Assembly: GCF_002585305.1 (NCBI RefSeq)
Contig: NZ_NUNF01000034.1
Coordinates: 1-64,000, forward strand
Reading direction: 5' to 3'
Source of the DNA: Bacillus sp. AFS037270
GTDB taxonomy: Bacteria; Bacillota; Bacilli; Bacillales_B; DSM-18226
DNA: 64,000 nt
The translations under genes and the position numbers were made by a program. Within the stretch, counting starts at the first letter, position 1. Each line of letters opens with the position of its first letter. This document shows positions 52,161-61,861 of the stretch, in pieces. The notes beneath the pieces are model-generated. The model had not been told where the DNA came from. It searched no databases and worked only from the letters and a program-made list of their open reading frames with translations.

Positions 52161-52410
52161 CTTTTATTCCCCTTTACGTTTAAATGAAAAACTTCATTTA
52201 TTCTTGTCGTTTCTATCGTATGCCGAAAAACTATTCAGAAAATTAAATCTATATTAATATCTTATTTAGATAAGGACCCTGAAACAATTTACGATTAGGT
52301 AGGAAAAATTCATTTTTACAGCCGAAATGTACAGTTATTAATTTTTAGAAAATTCAATCCGATTATGATAGTATAATAATCAATCATCTATTCGTATTGG
52401 AGGGTGAAAA
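52161..52410. promoter_or_regulatory. Divergent promoter region between thiolase-fold gene and activator gene
   Basis: 250 bases holding TTCAGAAAATTAAAT (52230-52244), the 27-bp motif (52309-52335) and a TAGAAAATTCAATCC stretch (52347-52361). The A/T-rich block GATAGTATAATAATC just upstream of the activator start may hold its -10 element. Confidence 0.5.
52309..52335. promoter_or_regulatory. 27-bp motif shared with 44732-44758
   Basis: TTCATTTTTACA then GCCGAAATGTACAGT. It contains the direct repeat TACAG-N8-TACAG. It sits 76 bases upstream of the activator gene and 149 bases from the thiolase-fold gene start. Confidence 0.55.
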
Positions 52411-54375
52411 ATGGCGATAAAAGCAAACACAATTACCTTGAGTGATTTATTTAAAGCAACCCCTGAGAAGGGCAACTTTCTTCAGTCTCATCGAATGTTT
52501 ATTTCAAGCGCGGATGCTTGGGGAGCGTTAATCAAAGATTTAGTTTTAGCTTTAGGAATTGAAAGAGCCAAACGCTTTCTATTACGTTATGGATATCAAT
52601 GCGGACGGCATGAAGCCTTAATACTGAAGGATATGTTTAATTGGGAAAATCAGAAAGAATGGATTATGGGCGGAGTCACGATGCATAACCTCTCGGGACG
52701 TTCATCATCGGTTCCCATAAAGGTTCATATCGATGCTGATAAAAAAGAACTTGATGTGGAAGGGTTTTGGCATGATTCTTATGAAGCGAAACAATATTTG
52801 CAGCACTTCCCCACTCATTCCGAACCTGTCTGCTACTTTTTAGAAGGATATGCAAGCGGCTACTGCAGCACCTCATTAGGAAAAAAAGTAGTATTTAAAG
52901 AAGTTGAGTGTATCGGAAAAGGGGATCCGCATTGCCATTTTATCGGAAAAACATTGGATCTTTGGGGAGATGATATTTCACCTGAATTGGTTGATTACGA
53001 ACGTGAAGATATTGGAGACGAACTGGATCAAGCACATAAACGAATCGAAAGACAGAGGGAAATATTAAAACGAATGAATTTGTTAAGCAACCAATTGACA
53101 GAAATTGTCTTACAAGGAAAAGGGCTTGACTCAATCGCCCAGACACTTGGACGCAGCTTGAAATGCGGCATTGTTATATCCAACAAAGATTTTGAAACCC
53201 TGTCAAAATATGGAGATATATTAGATTATTCCTTAAAAAACATTATCGAGAACAAGGTACATCTTCACTCATCAGACCAGGATAAAATCAATGAGATGTT
53301 ACAACAGCGAGCCACTACTATCCAACTAAAATTTTTAAAGGAACAAGGATTCTCTTATTATCCGTTAATTACACCGATTATCGTACAAAACCGTGTATAT
53401 GGTTATATTTCGATCATTAATAACTCAAAAGAAATGGAAGAACTAGAGTCTTCTTTTGCCGAGCGGGCAGCAAATATTTGTGCACTGCACATTCTAAATG
53501 AAAAAACCGCTATTGATACAGAGCAGCGAATGAAAGGAGAACTATTAGACGAGGTCTTACTAAAGCCAAATTTAGATGCTAACATTACGAAAAAATTATC
53601 TTTACTAGGCTATAAGATTAACAAACCTCATTATGTGTTTATTTTTCACTTACAAAATCAATCCTTTGATTTGCCAAAAGATGAATTTGTAAATGATGAA
53701 AAGGAAGTGATTATGAATATCCTTCGAAAATATTCATCTTCTATTGCAGGAGAAAATATACTAATCTCGCACTCGTTTGGACAGATTCAAGCACTTATTT
53801 CCGTAGATTTATTAAAGGCTTGCCATATGAGCGAAGAAAAATTCGTGACATACATATTAAAAGAAGTAAAGCAGAAATTACCTTCAGCACAGCTACGTAT
53901 TGGAATAAGCAATATATGTCCAAGTATTCATAGAACTCACGAAGGTTACAAACAAGCTAAAAAGGCATTAGAAATTGCTCAAATCAATATGCAAAAACAG
54001 CAAGTGTTCTTATTCTCGGCGATTGGACATATTTCCATTTTATTAGATGCCAGAAATCCGCAAGAATTAGAGAACTATGCCGATAACATTTTAGGTTCTA
54101 TCTATGACTATGATATTCAGAAGTCCTCAGAACTGTTGAAAACTCTTTATTTTTATTTAAATAATGAATGCAATTTGCATAAAACCGCCCGTATCCTTAA
54201 CCTGTCCATTGGCGGCATGCGTTACCGCCTTGCGAATTTAAAAGATAGATTTAACATTGATATGATGGATTCCGCTACACGACGTGAGGTACAAATGGCC
54301 TTAGATATATATGTTGCTTTTGGAAAACTGCCTGACAGCTTACTGGAGCATGAGGAAGATACGATAGAATATTAA
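52411..54375 (+). CDS. XylR_N-V4R-PucR-type hybrid activator of aromatic catabolism
   Basis: 654 residues. An N-terminal XylR_N-type sensor (about 10-110; GIERAKRFLLRYGYQCGRHE) is followed by a V4R domain (about 140-185; GYASGYCSTSLGKKVVFKEV and CIGKGDPHCHF), which in XylR/DmpR binds aromatic effectors. A coiled-coil linker (about 195-225), a GAF-like middle part, a GGDEF-like segment (about 395-560) and a PucR/CdaR-type C-terminal HTH (about 585-640; ECNLHKTARILNLSIGGMRY) complete it. The AAA+ sigma-54 activation domain of true XylR is absent, so it should act with sigma-A. GGAGG precedes the ATG. It is divergent from the CoA/thiolase operon and is its likely regulator. Confidence 0.85.
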   Translation: MAIKANTITLSDLFKATPEKGNFLQSHRMFISSADAWGALIKDLVLALGIERAKRFLLRYGYQCGRHEALILKDMFNWENQKEWIMGGVTMHNLSGRSSSVPIKVHIDADKKELDVEGFWHDSYEAKQYLQHFPTHSEPVCYFLEGYASGYCSTSLGKKVVFKEVECIGKGDPHCHFIGKTLDLWGDDISPELVDYEREDIGDELDQAHKRIERQREILKRMNLLSNQLTEIVLQGKGLDSIAQTLGRSLKCGIVISNKDFETLSKYGDILDYSLKNIIENKVHLHSSDQDKINEMLQQRATTIQLKFLKEQGFSYYPLITPIIVQNRVYGYISIINNSKEMEELESSFAERAANICALHILNEKTAIDTEQRMKGELLDEVLLKPNLDANITKKLSLLGYKINKPHYVFIFHLQNQSFDLPKDEFVNDEKEVIMNILRKYSSSIAGENILISHSFGQIQALISVDLLKACHMSEEKFVTYILKEVKQKLPSAQLRIGISNICPSIHRTHEGYKQAKKALEIAQINMQKQQVFLFSAIGHISILLDARNPQELENYADNILGSIYDYDIQKSSELLKTLYFYLNNECNLHKTARILNLSIGGMRYRLANLKDRFNIDMMDSATRREVQMALDIYVAFGKLPDSLLEHEEDTIEY

Positions 54376-54406
54376 TTTTTCCTCTCATTAGACCGAATCC
54401 TATAAA

Positions 54407-54438
54407 AAATGTCCTTCATCGTTTGATGAAGGACATTT
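54407..54438. terminator. Bidirectional terminator between activator and transporter genes
   Basis: AAATGTCCTTCATC (54407-54420), GTTT loop, GATGAAGGACATTT (54425-54438): a perfect 14-bp stem with T-rich flanks on both strands, between convergent genes. Confidence 0.85.
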
Positions 54439-54477
54439 CTTTACCATTTCTTAAGGAAGCCTGTTTTTAAACAACTA

Positions 54478-55833
54478 TTATGCTTTTACATCTTCCGGAG
54501 TTTTTACGATCAATCCACTTTCACGGCCTGCACTTACTGTACCTTCTTGTTCAGTTGCTAGATTCTTAAGTTTGTATGTACCAATCAGGCCAAGAATAGA
54601 CACAACCGCGATATAAATTCCAAGTGACCAAATTGTACCTGTTTCCTGTATCAAATACGTACAAACCATTGGAGCAATCCCTCCTGCAAAGATGGCAGGG
54701 ATTTGCGTACCTAGTGAAGCACCGCTATAGCGTAAGCGGGCAGGGAATGCCTGTGAAGCTAAAGCTGGAAGTGCACCTGTCTGCATACAAAATGGAACCA
54801 TAGAAATAATCATAGCAGCTGCGATGAGAGCTTGTACACCTGTATTAACTAACCCAACAAATACAAATCCCCAAATCAGTGTGGCAGCGATCCCCATCCT
54901 AGACATACGTTTAATTCCAACCTTATCAGAAAGGTAGCCAAAGAGCGGGATGAAAATACATAATAAGAAGCTTGCTCCGGTATTCGCATTGACCATAAAG
55001 GACGAACTCACATGATAATTATTAATACTGTAATTAATCAAGAATGTTGTATAGATAGCAAACGGCGTATGTTCAGCTAATTTAACTAATGCTGAATAAA
55101 GTATCTGTTTTGGATGTTTTTTCATAACATCTAGAATTGGCAGTTTTGAAACACTTTCGCCATCTTGAACTTTGCGGAAGGATGGTGTTTCATCGATCTT
55201 TGAGCGAATAATAAGCCCTGCCACTAATAGCAATAAACTGGCTAAAAACGGAATTCTCCATCCCCATACGTAGAAATTGTCCCCACCTAGAGTAATAAAC
55301 AACCCTATTATCGCAGAAGAAAGTAACATTCCCGCTCCTACTCCAGCATTTGGGATACTAGCCATAAATCCTTGCTGCTTTTTCTTTCCCCATTCCATTG
55401 ATAATAGGATAGCTCCTGCCCATTCGCCTCCAACGCCAATTCCTTGAATTAATCTCATCAACACAAGCAGGATGGGAGCCCATATTCCAATCGTGTCATA
55501 GCCTGGTATTAATCCCATTGCGGCACTGCTCAAACCCATCATCCATAAGGTAACAATTAATGCTTTCTTTCGTCCAATTCGATCCCCAAAATGTCCAAAG
55601 ATAATCGCTCCTATCGGTCTTGCTAAGAAACCAGAGGCAAAAGTAGCGAATGACAGGATCGTTGCGATAAACGGGTCTGTATTCGGAAAAAATAGTTTTG
55701 GAAAAATGACAGCTGAAGCAGTAGCATAAAGCGAAAAGTCATACCATTCGATAATCGCACCAGAGGTAGATCCAATTAGTGCCCTTCTTGACATTTTTTT
55801 TTGTGAAATTTCATTTGCATGAATGCTAGTCAT
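54478..55833 (-). CDS. MFS transporter, metabolite:H+ symporter (MHS) family
   Basis: 451 residues, 12 predicted membrane helices. The MHS signature IGSTSGAIIEWYDFSLYATA near the N-terminus and the loop motif FGHFGDRIGRKKALIVTLWM between helices 2 and 3 are clear, as is RLIQGIGVGGEWAGA. The family includes carriers for shikimate, benzoate-type acids, alpha-ketoglutarate and proline betaine. Position beside the aromatic regulator and operon suggests uptake of an aromatic acid. GGAGG precedes the ATG. The upstream region has a perfect TCCTGCAG palindrome. Confidence 0.85.
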   Translation of the reverse strand: MTSIHANEISQKKMSRRALIGSTSGAIIEWYDFSLYATASAVIFPKLFFPNTDPFIATILSFATFASGFLARPIGAIIFGHFGDRIGRKKALIVTLWMMGLSSAAMGLIPGYDTIGIWAPILLVLMRLIQGIGVGGEWAGAILLSMEWGKKKQQGFMASIPNAGVGAGMLLSSAIIGLFITLGGDNFYVWGWRIPFLASLLLLVAGLIIRSKIDETPSFRKVQDGESVSKLPILDVMKKHPKQILYSALVKLAEHTPFAIYTTFLINYSINNYHVSSSFMVNANTGASFLLCIFIPLFGYLSDKVGIKRMSRMGIAATLIWGFVFVGLVNTGVQALIAAAMIISMVPFCMQTGALPALASQAFPARLRYSGASLGTQIPAIFAGGIAPMVCTYLIQETGTIWSLGIYIAVVSILGLIGTYKLKNLATEQEGTVSAGRESGLIVKTPEDVKA

Positions 55834-56318
55834 TATTTACACCTCCGATAGATTCCAATTGCGGGCAAGGCTACCCCCATTTCTTAACAAACCTCTCATG
55901 ACCTTTCTTTTTCTATTAGAACAACTATTTTAGATTCATACCTCCTTTTTTCCACTATGACTATGTTGTAAATAGATTATACAGAAAATTTAATCAATTT
56001 GTATCCTGCAGAACCTGCAGGAAAAATTTAATTATTCTGTACCATTAAGTTAGAAGCAACCAATTCCACTGCTTTCTAAATATGGTTTTTTCCTGATATT
56101 TATTGTTTGATAACAGTCTGACTTTTATCGTTTAATCTCAGAAAAGGATACTCCATCCGCAGGTAAAAGAACGCGACAATTGGCCCCAGCTAAACGGCCA
56201 TAATTAGAGTCCCAACTGCAACGCTTAAAATCGAAACTAATTCTCCCACCAATACACTCCTGCACAATCCTTAACAAAAATGCATCCTTCTTTTCCAAGA
56301 AAGATGCATTCCACAACC
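55834..56318. other. Intergenic region between transporter and urease genes
   Basis: It contains a CAGAAAATTT motif (55982-55991) and the palindrome at 56004-56022. A 69-codon minus-strand frame at 56125-56334 overlaps the end of ureD and has no ribosome binding site; I do not accept it as a gene. No typical terminator was found after ureD. Confidence 0.4.
56004..56022. promoter_or_regulatory. Palindromic operator candidate upstream of the MHS transporter
   Basis: TCCTGCAG-AAC-CTGCAGGA is a perfect 8-bp inverted repeat about 170 bases before the transporter start. It is not found at the other promoters here, so a separate regulator is likely. Confidence 0.45.
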
Positions 56319-57134
56319 TTAGTATTTCCTCCATCTAACAACATCCTTCGCCAACAACTGATGTCTGGCCCATCCATGCGCATGAGTAATCATTTTCTCA
56401 ATCATACCTGTTGTACGGGCCAGCACCCTCAAAATCACTCCGCCCTCCAGCAAAGAGGACAATCCGAAACGAACGTCTTCCTGAATATCCTCCATGACTT
56501 CATATAAACCATCCAAAAAACCTTTATCCGCTTGATCATGAAGGATGAGGAAGGTCCCAACATGGGTATACCCCTCCATTTGCATAATCCCGTTCAACTG
56601 ATCATCCGGCTCAAGCAGCAAATGATCAAATAAAACGAGCTTGTCATTTTTATAGACTTTTAATTTCGAACGGATCCAGTCATAGCGAAACAAGCTCCCA
56701 TCCTCTGCCCATCCAGGTGTGATTATATCGCTATAAAAAAAAACAGCTTCCTCCTCCATCCGAACATTGGTTTCTTGAATAAAACGCGCACCCTCATAAG
56801 CGATTAATGAATCCGGCAAATATTCAAGCACACTTCCCTTGCCCACTTTCAAATTTGTTTGCTGAACAACAGGGTTTTTCGGCGTTTTATATACTTTTGT
56901 AGCGGATTGCGTAGTGACTGCCAATTCCGCTCCCGCCTCAACTGAAAGGTCAGTCAAATAGGTATCGCCGTCGACATAGCCGCCCCCAACATGAATCAGA
57001 TAAACGGTTGGCACATCCTCCTCCAGGTAAACCGGGCGAGTGAATTTCAATGCCCCTTCATAATAACAGCTGGATACAATACTTTTGGACTGCCTTCTGA
57101 CCGCAGAAAGCTCCAATACGCCGGTATAGCTCAT
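56319..57134 (-). CDS. ureD: Urease accessory protein UreD (UreH)
   Basis: 271 residues, the scaffold that binds apo-urease and recruits UreF and UreG for nickel insertion. Family blocks include [37 protein letters not shown] and [20 protein letters not shown] near residues 30-90, as expected. The ATG overlaps the ureG stop by four bases, so it is translated in coupling as the last gene of the urease operon. Length and motifs are normal. Confidence 0.92.
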   Translation of the reverse strand: MSYTGVLELSAVRRQSKSIVSSCYYEGALKFTRPVYLEEDVPTVYLIHVGGGYVDGDTYLTDLSVEAGAELAVTTQSATKVYKTPKNPVVQQTNLKVGKGSVLEYLPDSLIAYEGARFIQETNVRMEEEAVFFYSDIITPGWAEDGSLFRYDWIRSKLKVYKNDKLVLFDHLLLEPDDQLNGIMQMEGYTHVGTFLILHDQADKGFLDGLYEVMEDIQEDVRFGLSSLLEGGVILRVLARTTGMIEKMITHAHGWARHQLLAKDVVRWRKY

Positions 57135-57745
57135 GCCTCCAATCCCATAAATAGAGCTTGTTTTTTAATCCAATCGATCACTTGATCAAGGCCTGTTCCA
57201 TCTTTTAAATTTGTAAAAATAAAAGGCTTGTCCCCTCTCGCATCGATCGTGTCCCGCTCCATGATTTCCAGACTTGCCCCAACGTAAGGCGCCAAATCAA
57301 TTTTGTTGATGATGAATAAGTCTGACTTAATCATCCCTTGTCCGCCTTTGCGCGGAATTTTTTCTCCTTGGGCCACATCAATAATATAAATGGAGAAATC
57401 AACAAGCTCTGGACTGAATGTTGCCGCTAAATTATCGCCACCGCTTTCGACAAAGATCAATTCAACATCAGGGTGTCTTTCTTTCAATTCATCGATGGCC
57501 GCAAAATTCATCGAGGCATCCTCACGAATCGCCGTATGCGGACAACCGCCAGTTTCCACCCCGATTACCCGATCCTGTGGCAGCACTCCGTTTTTCATGA
57601 GAAATAACGCATCTTCCTTTGTATAGATGTCATTCGTGACAACGGCCATGCTCAGTTCTTCGTGCATCGCCCGCGTTAATTTTTCCACAAGCATCGTTTT
57701 TCCTGCGCCAACAGGTCCTCCAATTCCAATACGTACTGGTTCCAT
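57131..57745 (-). CDS. ureG: Urease accessory GTPase UreG
   Basis: 204 residues when started at the ATG at 57745 (AGAGGG ten bases upstream); the open frame extends to 57856, but the extra N-terminus is not UreG-like. Visible are the P-loop GGPVGAGKT, the CPH metal motif in [40 protein letters not shown] and the [11 protein letters not shown] nucleotide-specificity motif. It is a SIMIBI GTPase that delivers nickel to urease with UreE, UreF and UreD. Confidence 0.95.
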   Translation of the reverse strand: MEPVRIGIGGPVGAGKTMLVEKLTRAMHEELSMAVVTNDIYTKEDALFLMKNGVLPQDRVIGVETGGCPHTAIREDASMNFAAIDELKERHPDVELIFVESGGDNLAATFSPELVDFSIYIIDVAQGEKIPRKGGQGMIKSDLFIINKIDLAPYVGASLEIMERDTIDARGDKPFIFTNLKDGTGLDQVIDWIKKQALFMGLEA

Positions 57746-57773
57746 TCTCAACATCCCTCTTTTTCTAAAAAAT

Positions 57774-58460
57774 TTAAGACATAAACAAGCGTACATGTAA
57801 TCGTTCATGACGCATTTGGGCAATTTCCAATCCAGGGCTGACCGCCCCAAGATCATCCTTAGACAACAACAAAATCTTCCGAACGGCTTTCTTTAAAAGC
57901 CGCTGGATGTTGACCAACAGCTTTTGACCATCGGTCTGGCCGAGGGGAATGCCGCGGACTGCGTTTTGAATCAATGAAGAAACAGCTCCATATAAATACG
58001 CGCCAGTGGCAGTTTCTTTTCCCACTTGTAAGTGGCAGGCAACGATCGAAAAAACCAAGGCAGAATGTCCATAGGCCTGCTTTTCTTTGATTTTATCGAG
58101 ATAATCATCGAGAATCGGTGATGGATAAAGACCGGCACATAGTTTTGCCATTCGTTCACCAATTCGGCGATTTCCGATCCTCGTTTCTTCCGCAAGGCAC
58201 GCAGCAAATAATAATTGATCCAGCTCGAAAAGATCCGCCATCCTGTTTTGCTCGACCGCTTCAAAAGCAAGCCGGCACACCAGTCCCTCGACAAAAACAA
58301 GCTGTTTTTCGATATATACGATGATCGCTTCAGAAAAGCTTTTCGTATCCGTAATGACTTGTTCCTGAATGTAGGTTTCCAATCCGAACGAATGCGAAAA
58401 GGCTCCGGATGGAAAGTTGGAATCACACAACTGAAGAAGCGGAAACAATTCTTTAATCAT
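57774..58460 (-). CDS. ureF: Urease accessory protein UreF
   Basis: 228 residues from the ATG at 58460, opening [20 protein letters not shown] and then [14 protein letters not shown], the hallmark N-terminal block of UreF. It gates the GTPase activity of UreG on the urease-UreD complex. An alternative in-frame ATG at 58487 has an AAAGG site and would add nine residues; the chosen start overlaps the ureE stop by eight bases, as is usual in the operon. All-helical composition and length fit the family. Confidence 0.9.
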   Translation of the reverse strand: MIKELFPLLQLCDSNFPSGAFSHSFGLETYIQEQVITDTKSFSEAIIVYIEKQLVFVEGLVCRLAFEAVEQNRMADLFELDQLLFAACLAEETRIGNRRIGERMAKLCAGLYPSPILDDYLDKIKEKQAYGHSALVFSIVACHLQVGKETATGAYLYGAVSSLIQNAVRGIPLGQTDGQKLLVNIQRLLKKAVRKILLLSKDDLGAVSPGLEIAQMRHERLHVRLFMS

Positions 58461-58899
58461 GGCGGTGTCCAATATGGCGAAACGCATGTTTTACCTTTCG
58501 ATTTTCCCGCTTAAAAGGAATTTCTAATTGCTGGAGAAGCTCTTCGACCAAATAATCATACTGAACAAGCATTTCATTTCCTTCAAATTGGGCCGGGAGA
58601 TGACGGTTCCCCAGCTGGTGGGCAATTTCCCCCATCTGCTTGATCGACGTTGGCTGGATCACCAACAAGTCATCATCTTTAACGGAGATTACGACCATAT
58701 TTCGTTCATCTATATATAAGACATCACCGTCGATTAAGTCACGATTGTCTTTTAAGCGAATCCCAATCTCCTTGCCATGGTCGGTGACAACACGCTGAAT
58801 CCGTTTAACCAAGTCATCGCTGTTCAAGTACACCCGTTCTGTATGCGGTGCTTTTTTTTCTATTGTCGCAACATTTCCAATTACTTTTTCAATAATCAT
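58453..58899 (-). CDS. ureE: Urease accessory nickel chaperone UreE
   Basis: 148 residues. The peptide-binding domain comes first ([20 protein letters not shown]), then the metal-binding domain with the conserved [11 protein letters not shown] segment whose His coordinates nickel at the dimer interface. The C-terminus ends HIGHRHD, a short His-rich tail compared with long His tails in some species. GGAG precedes the ATG. It overlaps ureF and lies 170 bases after ureC. Confidence 0.92.
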   Translation of the reverse strand: MIIEKVIGNVATIEKKAPHTERVYLNSDDLVKRIQRVVTDHGKEIGIRLKDNRDLIDGDVLYIDERNMVVISVKDDDLLVIQPTSIKQMGEIAHQLGNRHLPAQFEGNEMLVQYDYLVEELLQQLEIPFKRENRKVKHAFRHIGHRHD

Positions 58900-59069
58900 T
58901 TTTTTCTCTCCTTAAAAAAGAAATAGAGTAGGGCGTTACAGGAATGAATTTCGCCAAACTTGGTGAATATTTTGCGAAAAAAGAATTTATTTCGCCAAAC
59001 ACAAAAAATAGAACGCTTCAACCAAGTAAGGATCGTTGTACCTTACCGGGTTTCGGCAACTCAAACACC
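58900..59069. repeat. Hairpin-rich gap between ureC and ureE
   Basis: TTTCGC-CAAACTTGG... and GCGAAA (about 58948-58980) form a hairpin with an inner CCAA/TTGG stem, and TTTCGCCAAAC recurs about 40 bases later. This may tune expression of the accessory genes relative to the structural genes. Confidence 0.35.
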
Positions 59070-60779
59070 TCAAAACAAGAAATAGAGCTGTGCCATTGGA
59101 ACTACTTCCGCAGGCTCACAGGTTATTAATTCACCATTTACTTTCACTTCGTATGTTTGCGGATCCACTTCGATTTCAGGTGTTTCCCCATTAAAAACCA
59201 TCGATTTTTTCGTTAACTGGCGGATCCCTGACACAGGTTTGACGATTTTCTTTAGCCTAAGTGTTTCATGGACCCCTTTTTTAAATGCAGCTTGGGAGAC
59301 AAATGTCATCGACGTTTGATATTTGGCACTTCCAAATGATGCAAACATTGGACGATAGATAACCGGCTGCGGCGTTGGAATGCTGGCATTTGGATCTCCC
59401 ATCAGACTGTGTGCAATCATGCCGCCTTTTATAATCAACTCTGGTTTCACACCGAAAAACGCCGGATCCCAGACAACCAAATCCGCGAGCTTTCCTGTTT
59501 CAATCGAACCGACATAATCGGCAATACCATGTGTCAAAGCAGGGTTGATCGTATATTTGGCAATATACCGCTTGACCCGGAAGTTATCGCCAACGCCTTG
59601 ATCCTCCGCCAGTTTTCCGCGCTGTTTTTTCATCTTATCCGCCGTTTGCCACGTACGGGTAATCACTTCTCCCACCCGTCCCATAGCCTGCGAATCAGAG
59701 GAAATCATACTGAATACACCGATATCGTGTAGGATGTCTTCTGCGGCAATTGTTTCTTTGCGAATCCGCGAATCAGCAAATGCAATATCCTCCGGAACCT
59801 CCGGATCAAGATGATGGCAAACCATCAACATATCTAAATGCTCTTCCAGTGTATTAATCGTATAAGGCCTTGTTGGGTTGGTCGATGACGGCAAGATATT
59901 AGGGAAGCTGGCAGCCTTAATAATATCCGGTGCATGTCCTCCCCCGGCGCCTTCCGTATGATACGTATGGATCACGCGTCCATCAATGGCAGCCAATGTA
60001 TCCTCAACAAATCCACCCTCGTTTAGGGTATCGGTATGAATGGCGACCTGCACATCATATTGGTCAGCCGCTTTTAGACTCGTATCAATAGCTGCAGCCG
60101 TTGTTCCCCAGTCTTCATGAAGCTTTAAGCCGATTGCTCCCGCTTCAATTTGTTCCTTTAACGGGGCTTCATCCGAAGCATTTCCTTTTCCTAAAAAACC
60201 GAGATTCATTGGGAATTCTTCTGCTGCCTGGAGCATCCGGTGGATATTCCACGGGCCTGGGGTACAGGTGGTTGCGTTCGTGCCTGTAGCCGGCCCTGTC
60301 CCCCCGCCAATCATCGTGGTCACGCCAGAGGAAAGCGCCGTTTCAATTTGCTGCGGACAAATAAAGTGGATATGGGCATCAATGCCCCCGGCGGTTACGA
60401 TTTTTCCTTCTGCGGCAATCACTTCAGTTGACGCACCAATGACGATATCCACCTTGTCCATCAGCAGTGGATTCCCAGCCTTGCCAATCGCCGTAATCTT
60501 CCCACCTTTCACACCGATGTCTGCTTTATAAATCCCGGTATAATCAACAATCATCGCATTGGTTAACACAAGGTCCACACTTTCCGCACTTGTCACATGC
60601 GGGTGCTGCCCCATTCCATCACGAATCACCTTGCCTCCGCCAAACTTCACTTCATCCCCGTAGGTGGTGTAATCTTTTTCTATTTCAATAAACAGATCAG
60701 TATCTGCTAAACGGACAGCATCTCCAACCGTTGGACCGAACATATCTGCATATTGTTTTCGCTGCATGTGAAAGCTCAC
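59070..60779 (-). CDS. ureC: Urease subunit alpha
   Basis: 569 residues, the catalytic subunit that hydrolyses urea to ammonia and carbamate. The active site is complete: [13 protein letters not shown] (two Ni-binding His), GLKLHEDWG (carbamylated Lys), [12 protein letters not shown] and [15 protein letters not shown] (His ligands), the flap [20 protein letters not shown] with the catalytic His, and [14 protein letters not shown] with the bridging Asp. The start is GTG at 60779, directly after the ureB stop and behind GGAG; an ATG four codons later is an alternative. Confidence 0.97.
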   Translation of the reverse strand: MSFHMQRKQYADMFGPTVGDAVRLADTDLFIEIEKDYTTYGDEVKFGGGKVIRDGMGQHPHVTSAESVDLVLTNAMIVDYTGIYKADIGVKGGKITAIGKAGNPLLMDKVDIVIGASTEVIAAEGKIVTAGGIDAHIHFICPQQIETALSSGVTTMIGGGTGPATGTNATTCTPGPWNIHRMLQAAEEFPMNLGFLGKGNASDEAPLKEQIEAGAIGLKLHEDWGTTAAAIDTSLKAADQYDVQVAIHTDTLNEGGFVEDTLAAIDGRVIHTYHTEGAGGGHAPDIIKAASFPNILPSSTNPTRPYTINTLEEHLDMLMVCHHLDPEVPEDIAFADSRIRKETIAAEDILHDIGVFSMISSDSQAMGRVGEVITRTWQTADKMKKQRGKLAEDQGVGDNFRVKRYIAKYTINPALTHGIADYVGSIETGKLADLVVWDPAFFGVKPELIIKGGMIAHSLMGDPNASIPTPQPVIYRPMFASFGSAKYQTSMTFVSQAAFKKGVHETLRLKKIVKPVSGIRQLTKKSMVFNGETPEIEVDPQTYEVKVNGELITCEPAEVVPMAQLYFLF

Positions 60780-61100
60780 TTACTTCTCCTCCTTTTTGAC
60801 GGAACCGTTTGTTAATTGATTTAAACCGTACACCTTCTGTTCCCCCGAAAAAGGAACGAGCTCTACTTCCTTTTCATCGCCAGGCTCAAACCTTACGGCC
60901 GTTCCCGCCGGAATATTCAAATGCCTGCCGAATGCCCGGCCTCGGTCAAATTGCAATGCTGTATTGACTTCAAAAAAATGAAAATGGGAACCGATTTGGA
61001 TCGGGCGGTCGCCCCGGTTTAACACACGAATAACTAGCGGCTGCTTATTTTCATTACACAAAATTGGCTCTTTTTTTAATCGATACTCCCCAGGAATCAT
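60780..61100 (-). CDS. ureB: Urease subunit beta
   Basis: 106 residues. The conserved block [13 protein letters not shown] and [20 protein letters not shown] are diagnostic. It is a structural subunit that packs against alpha and gamma in the (alpha-beta-gamma)3 enzyme. GGAGGG precedes the ATG. The stop is immediately followed by the ureC start. The C-terminal tail (GSVKKEEK) is short and charged. Confidence 0.95.
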   Translation of the reverse strand: MIPGEYRLKKEPILCNENKQPLVIRVLNRGDRPIQIGSHFHFFEVNTALQFDRGRAFGRHLNIPAGTAVRFEPGDEKEVELVPFSGEQKVYGLNQLTNGSVKKEEK

Positions 61101-61145
61101 TGCTTTCCCTCCTAAAAGGTTTTGGTTTGGGTTTGTAAAATCGGG

Positions 61146-61448
61146 TTATCGAATTGGGTTATGTACAGTGACCAGTTTTGTACCATCCGGGAATGTCGCC
61201 TCGACCTGAATGTCCGGAATCATTTCCGGCACGCCTTCCATCACATCTTCTCTTGTCAGAATGGTGGTGCCGTATTGCATAAGCCGTGCCACCGTTTGTC
61301 CATCCCGCGCCCCTTCGAGAACTTCATAGGTAATGATGGCGATGGCTTCAGGATAGTTAAGTTTTAAGCCTCTTTTTTGTCGGCGGCGCGCCAGGTCAGC
61401 AGCCACCACAACCATAAGCTTTTCCATTTCACGTGAGGTCAGTTTCAT
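61146..61448 (-). CDS. ureA: Urease subunit gamma
   Basis: 100 residues from the ATG at 61448 ([20 protein letters not shown]), the usual length; a GTG three codons upstream is possible but overlaps the ribosome binding site. Blocks [33 protein letters not shown] and [14 protein letters not shown] are typical. First gene of the ureABCEFGD cluster, 45 bases before ureB. Confidence 0.95.
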   Translation of the reverse strand: MKLTSREMEKLMVVVAADLARRRQKRGLKLNYPEAIAIITYEVLEGARDGQTVARLMQYGTTILTREDVMEGVPEMIPDIQVEATFPDGTKLVTVHNPIR

Positions 61449-61579
61449 CTTTTTCACCCTTCCTTTTTTCCTGTAATCGGAGAATTCCTTTCATAACGTT
61501 GAAAAAATACATATTGGACTCGGGATTCTGCACGTTTACCAGCCGATTCTACATTTGCTCCTCGTGATTCAACATGAAT

Positions 61580-61609
61580 ACCAAAGCAGCCAAGACCTGC
61601 TGCTTTGGT
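61580..61609. repeat. Hairpin between the urea transporter genes and ureA
   Basis: ACCAAAGCAGC (61580-61590) and GCTGCTTTGGT (61599-61609) form a perfect 11-bp stem. No T run follows on the minus strand, so it may be an attenuator or a processing site that lowers read-through from the transporter genes into urease. Confidence 0.5.
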
Positions 61610-61630
61610 GACCAATCATTCTATTCCCCT

Positions 61631-61861
61631 TTATCGCTTGTATTCCTTATACAGCTCAATCAATGGCCGAATGGTGATAAAAAGCGCAGCAAACACCAGC
61701 CAGCCAAATGCTAGACAAACCCAGCCCGTGAAAAAGGAAAGACTATAGATATACCCTGTCGAAAACATAATTCCCGGCCAAATGACGACAAGTATTAAAC
61801 TTAACCCCAATGCCCAACGAGTGTACAGCTTCGTCTGTTTTTTTAACTCCAGATCGTTCAT
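61631..61861 (-). CDS. Small two-helix membrane partner of the urea symporter
   Basis: 76 residues with two hydrophobic helices (about 16-35 and 42-62) and a basic C-terminus (ELYKEYKR). The ATG overlaps the stop of the symporter gene (ATGA), so the two proteins are translated together. Small membrane partners next to solute:sodium symporters are common, but their role is unclear; stability or regulation of the carrier is likely. Confidence 0.75.
   Translation of the reverse strand: MNDLELKKQTKLYTRWALGLSLILVVIWPGIMFSTGYIYSLSFFTGWVCLAFGWLVFAALFITIRPLIELYKEYKR

Noticed and set aside
52411..54375. Assignment as a sigma-54-dependent XylR/DmpR activator
   Set aside because: The XylR_N and V4R domains fit, but no AAA+ motif such as GAFTGA or a Walker A sequence is visible and the C-terminus is PucR-like.
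56125..56334. 69-codon minus-strand frame after ureD
   Set aside because: Starts inside the end of ureD in another frame, lacks a start signal, no family.
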